From a bacterium (GTDB taxonomy: Bacteria > Bacillota_I > Bacilli_A > RF39 > UBA660), in contig JAQXMG010000053.1 of NCBI GenBank assembly GCA_029012525.1, positions 1 to 11,608 of the forward strand: 11,608 bases of DNA. Direction: 5' to 3'. The translations under genes and the position numbers were made by a program. This document shows, piece by piece, positions 1 through 6,148 of the stretch (position 1 is the first letter of the stretch; the number at the start of each line of letters is the position of its first letter). A model generated the notes under the pieces. That model worked only from the letters and a program-made list of their open reading frames with translations, ran no database searches and was not told where the DNA came from.

Positions 1-227
1 TAAAAGTTGATAACTGCATCTATGGTAAAATAAGTATATCTGATTTAGATGAAAAATATAAATTTGATCCTAAAACAAATTATTTATATAGCAAAAATAA
101 AACATTAAAATCTGGTGATAAAATAGATGTTATCTTTAAAGAGGTTGAAAATGATAAGATTAAGTTTGAATCACCTACTTCATCTTTAGTTCGTATTAGA
201 AAACAAAAATTATATAGACAAAAATAA
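1..227 (+). CDS. rnr: Ribonuclease R, C-terminal end (5' part outside window)
   Basis: Only the last 74 codons are present, read from base 3 and ending at TAA 225-227, with a second TAA directly after. The peptide contains ISISDLDEKYKFD, then NKTLKSGDKIDVIFKEV and KIKFES. This is the layout of the C-terminal S1 RNA-binding domain of RNase R/VacB: a 'vHvSdL..dyY.yd' strand pair, a short linker, then '.G..f.lGd.v.V.v..vd...rkIdFel'. RNase R is a processive 3'-5' exoribonuclease that degrades structured RNA, and the S1 domain holds the RNA. The tail after the S1 domain is short and basic (RIRKQKLYRQK), as is common in this family. The catalytic RNB domain would lie upstream of the window. Another S1-domain protein cannot be excluded from the C-terminus alone. 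Confidence 0.72.
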   Translation, partial: KVDNCIYGKISISDLDEKYKFDPKTNYLYSKNKTLKSGDKIDVIFKEVENDKIKFESPTSSLVRIRKQKLYRQK

Positions 228-228
228 T

Positions 229-271
229 AAAAATGTGTTATTATTATACATATAATATGATACATTTTTTT
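229..271 (+). terminator. Hairpin terminator after rnr
   Basis: AAAAATGT (229-236) pairs with ACATTTTT (262-269). A second stem, TATTAT (239-244) with ATAATA (252-257), closes a 7-base loop. The right arm is T-rich and runs on in T. The hairpin starts two bases after the rnr stop codon. A TATAAT at 251-256, inside the loop region, could also serve as a -10 for the next gene, but I see no good -35 upstream of it. Confidence 0.5.
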
Positions 272-291
272 GTGTAAGAAAGAGGTAATAT

Positions 292-2208
292 ATGCGAAAA
301 GATTTTTTTAAAAAACAATACAAAAATATACTAATAGGTATATTTGTAGTTGCTTTAATAGCAATGGTTGTAGGAATAAGCTATGCAGCTTATACATTTA
401 GTGGAACAGGAACCAAAGAAAACGTAATAACAACCGGAGAAATAGTAGTTAATTTTAACGAAACAAATAATATTTCATTAGTAGGAAGATATTCAGAAAC
501 AGATGTTCAAGGATTAGCAAATACAGATCCAAATAGTACATTAGAATTTAGTGTATCAAGTAATATCGTAGGAGAAGCAACGGTAAATTATGCAGTAGGA
601 CTAGTAGAAATAAATGAAGGCGTAACACTAACCCAAAATTATATAAAAATATATATGACAAAAAATGGTGTTGTAGCTAATGGATTTAGTGAAAATAAAG
701 GAAACTTTATATCAAGCTATAAAAATAAAAGTATAGAAGGTTATCTAGAGAGTCATGTAATAGCACAAGATAGTTTAACAGGAGTTCAAACAAATAATTA
801 TGTGGTAAAAGCATGGATAGCTGAAGATTATGATTTACCAATAACAGATATCTCAAATAATACAACACATAGTAATCAAACAACCAGTGAAACATTTTCA
901 TTTAAAATAAAAGTGGTAGCAACAGATAGCAATTTAACTGTAAAAGAACCATTAAAATGTGATTCAATGTTAGTAGATAATAGTGGAGCAAATGCACCAG
1001 AATTACCAACGAATGCCATAGCAGTATGTTATAATAGCGAAAAGGATATATGGTTAAAGGCAGATACAACTAATACAAATAGCGATTATCAGTGGTATTC
1101 ATATAGTGGAAAAACATGGGCTAATGCAGTAACAGTAACAGAAACAAATAGAGATACTTATTTAAATGCATCTGTAGGAACAGAAATAAGTATGGATGAT
1201 ATAAATACAATGTGGGTATGGATACCAAGGTTTAGTGCAACAGGTGATACAGCAAATTATAATGGAGGAACTCAAAGTGCTCCTGGAGCATTTAATATAA
1301 CCTTTGTCGATAATACAACAACAGCACATGATTCATTTACATTTGGCACACAAAACTTAAATGGATTTTGGGTAGGCAAATTCGAACCAAGTCATAAAAC
1401 ATTATCAGAACAGACAGATTATGATTTATTAGCATGTACGAATGAAACATGTGAAAATGCCAAGGGAATAGAGGTACTTCCTAATAAAGTATCATTAAGA
1501 AGAAATAACGTAAGTAATTTCTTCTATGCGAGTAGAAGTATGGAACAAAATGGTAATCCATACGGATTAGTATCTAGTGAAGTTGATACACACATGATGA
1601 AAAATAATGAATGGGCTGCAGTATCATATTTAACATACAGTTTGTATGGCAGGTGTGAAACTTTAACAAATTGTAAAGATATAGGAATAAATAATAATGG
1701 TGAAACAGAAAATTATAGTAACATAACAGGATATGGCGCACCAGCGGGTAGTGATATGAGTGCAGAAAATGGTGCATATAATACAACTCTTGGAATGGAC
1801 GCATCAACGACAGGAAATATCTATGGAATATATGATATGTCAGGAGGAGCATTTGAATCTGTAATGGGAGTATATAAACCTGCAACATTAGATGGAATAA
1901 CTGATCGGAGTGGATTCAGTAGTTCAATAAGAAATGCACAATTTGATTTATTACCAGATGCAAAATATTATAATGTATATACAACAAGTGAAGCTTATGA
2001 TAATGCAGCATTACAACATGCAGTAAACGAAACAAATGGTTGGTATGGCGATCTGGTGGGGTTTGTTTCTCCTGATTACCCTTGGTTCGGGCGCAGTGCC
2101 TACTTCGACAATGGTTCTCTCGCGGGCGTGTTCACTGCTTACTACGGCAGCGGCGGCTGTGGCTGGAGCGACAGCAATGGCAGTTTCCGTCCTGCCCTTG
2201 TCAAATAG
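292..2208 (+). CDS. Exported surface protein with DGR-type variable C-type-lectin/FGE-like C-terminus
   Basis: This 638-residue protein starts at ATG 292 behind AGAGG (281-285). Residues 13-34 form a hydrophobic segment after a basic N-terminus, followed by SYAAYTFSGTGTKENVITTGE. That resembles the signal region of SipW-processed TasA/camelysin-type proteins. Residues ~50-215 look like beta-rich repeats. From ~240 the protein resembles the formylglycine-enzyme/C-type-lectin fold seen in many DGR targets: MWVWIPRFS at 307-315, GFWVGKFEPS at 358-367, a KNNEWAAVSYL helix at 437-447, GNIYGIYDMSGGAFE at 508-522, and a tail with NGSLAGVF (607-614) and SFRPALVK (631-638). The last ~55 codons lie in GC-rich DNA unlike the rest of the gene. 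I infer a secreted or surface-anchored binding protein whose ligand site sits in the variable tail. The ligand is unknown. No sortase motif is visible. Confidence 0.8.
   Translation: MRKDFFKKQYKNILIGIFVVALIAMVVGISYAAYTFSGTGTKENVITTGEIVVNFNETNNISLVGRYSETDVQGLANTDPNSTLEFSVSSNIVGEATVNYAVGLVEINEGVTLTQNYIKIYMTKNGVVANGFSENKGNFISSYKNKSIEGYLESHVIAQDSLTGVQTNNYVVKAWIAEDYDLPITDISNNTTHSNQTTSETFSFKIKVVATDSNLTVKEPLKCDSMLVDNSGANAPELPTNAIAVCYNSEKDIWLKADTTNTNSDYQWYSYSGKTWANAVTVTETNRDTYLNASVGTEISMDDINTMWVWIPRFSATGDTANYNGGTQSAPGAFNITFVDNTTTAHDSFTFGTQNLNGFWVGKFEPSHKTLSEQTDYDLLACTNETCENAKGIEVLPNKVSLRRNNVSNFFYASRSMEQNGNPYGLVSSEVDTHMMKNNEWAAVSYLTYSLYGRCETLTNCKDIGINNNGETENYSNITGYGAPAGSDMSAENGAYNTTLGMDASTTGNIYGIYDMSGGAFESVMGVYKPATLDGITDRSGFSSSIRNAQFDLLPDAKYYNVYTTSEAYDNAALQHAVNETNGWYGDLVGFVSPDYPWFGRSAYFDNGSLAGVFTAYYGSGGCGWSDSNGSFRPALVK
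2039..2208 (+). repeat. Variable-region-like segment, copy 1 (in the 3' end of the surface protein gene)
   Basis: The segment starts abruptly at GTTGGTAT and covers codons ~583-638. A hand count gives about 96 G+C in the 168 bases 2041-2208 (57%), against roughly a quarter to a third in flanking DNA. Codons are GC-ending (GGC, CGC, CTC, GCG, TTC), unlike the rest of the gene. It encodes FVSPDYPWFGRSAYFDNGSLAGVF, with the Tyr/Gly/Ser/Asn-rich stretch and SFR..L end typical of DGR variable repeats on C-type-lectin folds. The related copy lies at 2874-3043. Assignment as a DGR variable region rests on pattern recognition, since no reverse transcriptase is in view. Confidence 0.65.
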
Positions 2209-2276
2209 AACGTTTGTTCTATTTGACTGAACGCTTGAATACTGTCTTGAAAATTTACGGTTAGTAAATTTTCAAG
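2201..2276 (+). other. Tandem hairpins at the 3' end of variable-segment copy 1
   Basis: First hairpin: TCAAATAGAAC (2201-2211), loop GTTT, GTTCTATTTGA (2216-2226), a perfect 11-bp inverted repeat that contains the TAG stop (2206-2208). Second hairpin: CTTGAAAATTTAC (2246-2258), loop GGTTA, GTAAATTTTCAAG (2264-2276), a perfect 13-bp inverted repeat. Neither is followed by a clean T run, so they are not simple terminators. A hairpin or cruciform just downstream of the variable repeat is a known cis element of DGR targets, where it supports retrohoming. Both hairpins recur after copy 2. Confidence 0.65.
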
Positions 2277-2460
2277 TAATGCAAGTAAGACGCAAAAATA
2301 AATAAAAGAGTAGTAAATATATTTCAAAAAAATACCAAATCGAAATGAATTTGAATATAAGAGGGTTAATGGGTTGAATAATGATAATAAAAGACTTCGA
2401 CAATTTCTAGATAGAAAGTGTCGAAGCAAAATTTTTTGGCAGTAGGAAAAGAGGTAAATT
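2277..2460 (+). other. Non-coding spacer with terminator-like hairpin before the MutS-like gene
   Basis: No gene is visible here. A hairpin is formed by CTTCGACA (2395-2402) and TGTCGAAG (2419-2426). Past an A/G mismatch, an inner stem TTTCT/AGAAA closes an AGAT loop. Six bases later comes TTTTTT (2432-2437), so it may act as a weak or attenuating terminator. The sequence TTTTTTGGCAGTAGG (2432-2446) follows, and a near copy stands at 3207-3223 after the second variable segment. AGAGG (2450-2454) is the ribosome binding site of the next gene. Confidence 0.45.
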
Positions 2461-2862
2461 ATGAAGTTAATAGAATATTCTAAATTACTAAATTTAGAAT
2501 ATATAGTATTGGTAAGATTTGGTAATTTTTATAAATGCTTTGATAATGATGCACTTATTTTGGGATACTTACTTGATTATAGAATAAGAGAAAATTGTGT
2601 AGCATTTCCAGTTGATTCAATTGGAAAAGTATTACTAGCATTAAAGCAAAAAAATATAAGTTTAATATTAGTAAAAGATAAAGAAAATATAATTAATTAT
2701 GAAGTAGTAAGAAATAATTATGATATTATTTTAGAACAAGCTGGGGAATATTTAGATTATAATAATAAAATGGTTGATTTAAATAATAATATAAAAATAT
2801 TATTAAAACAAGACATAAATAATTATGAAAAAATAAAAAAATATTTAGTAAATTTTAATTAG
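2461..2862 (+). CDS. Orphan MutS domain I-like protein, probable DGR accessory protein
   Basis: This 133-residue protein starts at ATG 2461 with AGAGG upstream. Residues 14-72 follow the pattern of MutS domain I, the mismatch-recognition domain: YIVLVRFGNFYKCFDNDALILGYLLDY matches the family's 'ydillfrvGdFYElf.dDA...a..Ld', followed by AFPVDSIGKVLLALKQKNISLILV in place of 'giP.hs...yl.kLv..GykVai.e'. The Phe of the Phe-X-Glu mismatch wedge is kept, but the Glu is Lys (GNFYKCF, 21-27). No connector, lever, clamp or ATPase domain is present (full MutS exceeds 800 residues). Residues 80-133 are charged and probably helical. As I recall, small MutS-like proteins are reported accessory genes of some DGRs. 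The position between two variable segments supports that, perhaps for binding mismatched or hybrid nucleic acid. The exact role is unknown. Confidence 0.68.
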   Translation: MKLIEYSKLLNLEYIVLVRFGNFYKCFDNDALILGYLLDYRIRENCVAFPVDSIGKVLLALKQKNISLILVKDKENIINYEVVRNNYDIILEQAGEYLDYNNKMVDLNNNIKILLKQDINNYEKIKKYLVNFN

Positions 2863-2873
2863 GTATCAACTTT

Positions 2874-3043
2874 GTTGGTATAGGGATAAAACCATGGTGG
2901 AATTTGTTTCTCCTGATAACCCTTGGTTCGAACGCAGTGCAAACTTCGACACTGGTTCTCTCGCGGGCGTGTTTTCCTTCAGCAGCCTCGATGGCGACTA
3001 CTATATGAACGGCGGTGGTTTTCGTTCGGCCCTTGTCAAATAG
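2874..3043 (+). repeat. Template- or variable-region-like segment, copy 2 (not inside a full gene)
   Basis: This GC-rich block (about 83 of 168 bases at 2876-3043, 49%) is homologous to 2039-2208. It starts at the same GTTGGTAT and ends at the same stop codon. It reads FVSPDNPWFERSANFDTGSLAGVF, a diverged stretch, then GFRSALVK and TAG. The only in-frame ATG (2894) gives 49 residues with no convincing ribosome binding site, so it is probably not a gene. In the ~80-base block from GGTGG to GTGTT the copies differ at 8 bases; copy 2 has A at seven of them, as expected of a DGR template. Past that block, non-A differences and a 6-base length change break the rule. It could be a template repeat, an orphan variable repeat or a silent donor cassette. 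Confidence 0.65.
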
Positions 3044-3108
3044 AACATCTGTTCTATTTGACTGAACACTTGACAACAGAGCCAAAAAATTTATGGTTAA
3101 TAAATTTT
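3036..3108 (+). other. Tandem hairpins at the 3' end of copy 2
   Basis: TCAAATAGAAC (3036-3046), loop ATCT, GTTCTATTTGA (3051-3061) repeats the 11-bp stem found after copy 1 with a changed loop. AAAATTTAT (3086-3094), loop GGTTA, ATAAATTTT (3100-3108) repeats the second hairpin. There the loop-closing pair is T-A instead of C-G, a compensatory change. Keeping both stems and the GGTTA loop while neighbouring bases drift suggests selection on the folded form. Confidence 0.6.
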
Positions 3109-3276
3109 GCATATTTTTAGGTGTACATTCAAAAAATAATTAAAGCTGGTAAAAAGATAAACAACCTAAAAATTACCGGTAAAAGATCTAGAAAAAAAAG
3201 TGGTTATTTTTTGGGCAGTAAGGTATAGGTATATCAAAAATATATTTTAACATTTATATAGAATAATAAAAATATG
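3109..3276 (+). other. Non-coding region after copy 2; possible site of a lost gene
   Basis: No convincing gene is seen. An open frame from GTG 3121 to about 3228 gives a short lysine-rich peptide, but lacks a ribosome binding site. CCTAAAAATTACC (3165-3177) and GGTTATTTTTTGG (3202-3214) can pair at 11 of 13 positions. The motif TTTTTTGGGCAGTAAGG (3207-3223) matches the one that precedes the ribosome binding site of the MutS-like gene, but no start codon with a ribosome binding site follows here. In DGR loci a reverse transcriptase gene usually follows the template repeat, and none is present. Confidence 0.4.
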
Positions 3277-3318
3277 TCTTTCCAATTTGAATTTTAATTC
3301 AAGTTGGAAAGATTTTTT
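3277..3318 (+). terminator. Strong rho-independent terminator closing the accessory island
   Basis: TCTTTCCAATTTGAATT (3277-3293) pairs with AATTCAAGTTGGAAAGA (3296-3312), a 17-bp stem with one G-T wobble, followed by TTTTTT (3313-3318). It insulates the downstream core operon from transcription of the island. Confidence 0.85.
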
Positions 3319-3334
3319 GTTTATAAAAAAATAA

Positions 3335-3363
3335 ATGACTTTATACACAATTTATTGTATAAT
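3335..3363 (+). promoter_or_regulatory. Predicted sigma-A promoter for the DHH phosphoesterase-rplI-dnaB operon
   Basis: TATAAT (3358-3363), preceded by TG one base upstream (partial extended -10), lies 17 bases after ATGACT (3335-3340; 4 of 6 match to TTGACA). The start codon at 3384 is about 20 bases downstream of the -10, so the leader is very short. Confidence 0.6.
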
Positions 3364-3383
3364 ATATACATGTGAGGTTTTAT

Positions 3384-4337
3384 ATGTTAAAAAAATTAAA
3401 AAGTGTTTTAAAAACTGAAATAAAACATGCTGATAAAGTATATATTATTGGACATAATTATTCTGATTTAGATGCCTTTGGGGCTGCTATTGCTATATCT
3501 TTAATTGTGTCTAAATTAAATAAAAAGTCTTATATTATATTAGATGATAAAGTATTGGAAAAAAGTGTTAATAAAGCTTTAAGTAGTGTTAAAAATAAGT
3601 TTAATTTTATTAAATCTAATACTATTTCTTGTGATTTAAACAATTCTCTTCTTATTGTTGTTGATACTAATAAGAAATATATGTTATCTGTTGATACTAA
3701 TAAATTTAGCAAAGTAATAGTAATTGATCATCATGATACTGATAAAAATTCAATTGCAACTGAATTAAGTTTTATTGATACTAAAAAATCAAGTACTTGT
3801 GAAATTGCAACTGATTTACTTAATTTATTTAAGGTAAAAATAGATAAAACAACTTCTAATATTATTTTAGCGGGTATAGTTCTTGATACTAATAACTTTA
3901 TTTTAAGAGCAACTTGTGATACATTTAAAAGTGCAACTTATTTACTTCTTAATGGAGCATCAACAACTTCTGTTCAATATTTACTAAAGCAGGATATTAA
4001 AAAGTTTATAAATAGACAAAAGATGCTTTCTAATGTTAGTATTGTAAATAACAATATTGCAATAGCAAAGGGCGTAAAAGGTGACTCTTATAGAAGAGAA
4101 GATTTAGCAAAAACAGCTGAAACACTTCTGCTATTCGAAAAAATAGATACATCTTTTGTTATAGGTAATTTAAATTCTGGTGAAATTGGAATAAGTGGAA
4201 GAACTCTTGGTAAGCTAAACATGGGTAAAATTTTCCAAAAATTAGGTGGCGGAGGAAATAGTACTGAAGGTGCTACAATAATTAAAGATAGTGATATTAA
4301 AAGTGTTTATGATATGTTAATAAATACTTTAAAATAA
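3384..4337 (+). CDS. DHH-DHHA1 phosphoesterase, catalytic half of GdpP (probable c-di-AMP phosphodiesterase)
   Basis: This 317-residue protein starts at ATG 3384 because TGAGG (3373-3377) sits six bases upstream; the in-frame GTG at 3372 lacks a site. DHH domain motifs are all present: GHNYSDLDAFG (23-33), VVDT (92-95), IDHH (114-117) and LAGIVLDTNNF (162-172). The DHHA1 domain ends with LGGGGN (287-292), the substrate-binding glycine loop. GdpP hydrolyses cyclic-di-AMP at the membrane, and gdpP-rplI-dnaB is the standard Firmicutes order. Full GdpP is about 650 residues with two membrane helices, a PAS-like domain and a degenerate GGDEF domain before DHH. Here those are absent and no trace of them is seen upstream. 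The protein is therefore probably soluble, like stand-alone DHH-DHHA1 enzymes (DhhP/NrnA type), which may also cleave pApA or nanoRNA. Confidence 0.85.
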   Translation: MLKKLKSVLKTEIKHADKVYIIGHNYSDLDAFGAAIAISLIVSKLNKKSYIILDDKVLEKSVNKALSSVKNKFNFIKSNTISCDLNNSLLIVVDTNKKYMLSVDTNKFSKVIVIDHHDTDKNSIATELSFIDTKKSSTCEIATDLLNLFKVKIDKTTSNIILAGIVLDTNNFILRATCDTFKSATYLLLNGASTTSVQYLLKQDIKKFINRQKMLSNVSIVNNNIAIAKGVKGDSYRREDLAKTAETLLLFEKIDTSFVIGNLNSGEIGISGRTLGKLNMGKIFQKLGGGGNSTEGATIIKDSDIKSVYDMLINTLK

Positions 4338-4347
4338 GGAGGTTTTT

Positions 4348-4782
4348 ATGGAAGTTATATTTATAAAAGATTTAAAAGGTCAAGGTAAAAAAGGTGAAAT
4401 AAAAGAAGTAAAAGATGGATATGCCATGAATTTTTTGATAAAAAATAAATATGCAGTTAAGAAAAATGATGAAAATATGCATACTTTGGAAATCAATAAA
4501 AAACATGAACAAGAACAGGATCTTTTAAATAGAGAAAATGCTCTTAAACTAAAAGAAGAATTAGAAAAAAAAGTACTAAATTTTAAAGTTAAAACTGGAA
4601 AAGATGATAAAGTATTTGGAAGTATTTCTATAAAACAAATTAAAGAAAAATTAAGTGATTATAATATTGATAAAAATATGATAAATATCATAAGTCCTAT
4701 CGCTAGTTTAGGATATCATGATGTTGAAATTATATTATATAAGGATATAAAGGCTTTGGTTAAGGTTTATTTAACAAAATAG
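4348..4782 (+). CDS. rplI: 50S ribosomal protein L9
   Basis: The 144-residue length is normal for the family (~148). The N-terminal rRNA-binding domain is clear: MEVIFIKDLKGQGKKGEIKEVKDGYAMNFLIKNKYA carries the L9 signature of spaced glycines, GYA.NFL and the final Ala. A lysine/glutamate-rich connecting helix (~45-75) leads to the C-terminal domain, ending DVEIILYKDIKALVKVYL. L9 binds 23S rRNA near the L1 stalk and helps maintain reading frame. AAGGAGG sits seven bases before ATG 4348, and the gap from the preceding stop is ten bases, so it is co-transcribed with the DHH phosphoesterase and dnaB. Confidence 0.95.
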   Translation: MEVIFIKDLKGQGKKGEIKEVKDGYAMNFLIKNKYAVKKNDENMHTLEINKKHEQEQDLLNRENALKLKEELEKKVLNFKVKTGKDDKVFGSISIKQIKEKLSDYNIDKNMINIISPIASLGYHDVEIILYKDIKALVKVYLTK

Positions 4783-4792
4783 GGAGGAAGTT

Positions 4793-6148
4793 ATGAATAG
4801 AGAAATACCAAGCAATATAGATGCTGAAAAATCTGTACTTGGTGCAATGTTTTTATCTAAATTTGCTCTTCAAAAGGCAGTTGAATCTTTAAGTGTTGAA
4901 AGTTTCTTTTTAGATAAACATGGTAAAATATTCGATTGTTTAAAAGACTTGTTTAATAGACAAGTTGCCATAGATATAACAACAGTAACAGATGAACTTA
5001 AAAATAGAAAGATATTAAAAGAAGTTGGTGGAGTTGAATACTTAACTGAAATATTAGATGAAACACCTACTGCATCAAATGTTGAATACTACATTGATAT
5101 AGTAGAAGATAAAAGTATTTTAAGAAACTTAATAAATGAAGCAACTGATATTGTAACCATGGGTTATGAGACAAATAATCCTGTTAGTGAGACTCTAGAT
5201 AAGGCAGAAAGTAAGATTCTTAATGTTGTAAAAAATAGAAAATCAACTGAATTTAAAACAATGCCTGAAGTTTTAACAACAGTTCAAGAAACTCTTGAAA
5301 AACTTGCAAGTAATAAAGGAAAAATAAGCGGTTTATCAACTGGTCTATTTGATTTAGATAAAATAACTAATGGTTTTCATGAAAATGAGCTTATAATCCT
5401 TGCTGCACGTCCTGCGATGGGAAAAACTGCTCTTGCTTTAAATATGGCAACAAACATTGCTATGAATGAGAAAAAATCAGTTATTATCTTTACTCTTGAA
5501 ATGCGTGCTGAACAACTTGTCAGTCGTATGATATCATCAGTTGGTCAAATTGATGCCAGTAAACTTCAAAATGGTAATCTTTTAAACGAAGATTGGAAAA
5601 GAGTAAATGAAGCTATGAGTGAACTTGGTGAAACAAATATCTATATAGATGATTCACCTGGAGTAACTATTGGGGATATTAAAGCTAAATCAAGAAGAAT
5701 AGCAAGTTTAGATGAAAATTTAGGCGCTATATTTATCGATTACTTAACATTAATTGCAACTACTAATAAATATGCTGGAAATCGTCAACAAGAAGTTTCT
5801 GAAATATCACGTGCTTTAAAAACATTAGCACTTGAACTTAAAATACCAGTTATATGTCTGGCACAATTATCAAGAACACCAGAATTACGTGAAGATAAAA
5901 GACCTATTTTAAGTGACTTAAGAGAATCAGGTTCAATAGAACAAGATGCCGATATCGTTGCTTTTATCTATCGTGATGATTATTATCATCCTGAAAATAA
6001 ATTAGATGATAATATGAGTAAAACAGAAGTAATTGTAAGAAAAAACAGAAGTGGTAGTATAGGTACAGCTGAGCTCTTATTTAAGAAAAACACATTATCA
6101 TTTTTGAATTATAAAAAAGATAATAAAGAGGGTGAAAAACTTGAATAA
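4793..6148 (+). CDS. dnaB: Replicative DNA helicase DnaB (DnaC of Bacillus)
   Basis: This 451-residue protein has the usual length. The N-terminal helical domain (IPSNIDAEKSVLGAMFL, residues 5-22; TPTASNVEYYIDIV, 91-104) links to a RecA-type motor. The motor has Walker A ARPAMGKT (205-212), FTLEMRAEQLVSRMIS (233-248), Walker B AIFIDYL (312-318), RQQEVSEISRALKTLALEL (331-349), AQLSR (357-361), SDLRESGSIEQDADIV (384-region) and the RKNRSGSIG loop (416-424) that supplies the arginine finger. The hexamer unwinds duplex DNA at the fork and recruits primase. AGGGAGG precedes ATG 4793, ten bases after rplI. The gene overlaps the start of the next one by eight bases, or by 17 if the next gene starts at GTG 6132. 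Confidence 0.96.
   Translation: MNREIPSNIDAEKSVLGAMFLSKFALQKAVESLSVESFFLDKHGKIFDCLKDLFNRQVAIDITTVTDELKNRKILKEVGGVEYLTEILDETPTASNVEYYIDIVEDKSILRNLINEATDIVTMGYETNNPVSETLDKAESKILNVVKNRKSTEFKTMPEVLTTVQETLEKLASNKGKISGLSTGLFDLDKITNGFHENELIILAARPAMGKTALALNMATNIAMNEKKSVIIFTLEMRAEQLVSRMISSVGQIDASKLQNGNLLNEDWKRVNEAMSELGETNIYIDDSPGVTIGDIKAKSRRIASLDENLGAIFIDYLTLIATTNKYAGNRQQEVSEISRALKTLALELKIPVICLAQLSRTPELREDKRPILSDLRESGSIEQDADIVAFIYRDDYYHPENKLDDNMSKTEVIVRKNRSGSIGTAELLFKKNTLSFLNYKKDNKEGEKLE

Noticed and set aside
2894..3043. 49-residue gene in copy 2
   Set aside because: It begins mid-domain, has only a weak AGGG upstream and would encode an isolated fragment of a lectin fold. It is treated as a repeat rather than a gene.
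2855..3112. Leftward 85-residue open frame over copy 2, and other overlapping frames in 2036-2429
   Set aside because: They run through or opposite the variable segments and the hairpins. None has a ribosome binding site. The GC-rich DNA simply lacks stops in several frames.
292..3276. Prophage or insertion sequence carrying the surface protein
   Set aside because: No transposase, integrase, phage structural gene, terminal repeats or attachment-site duplication are visible in the window.
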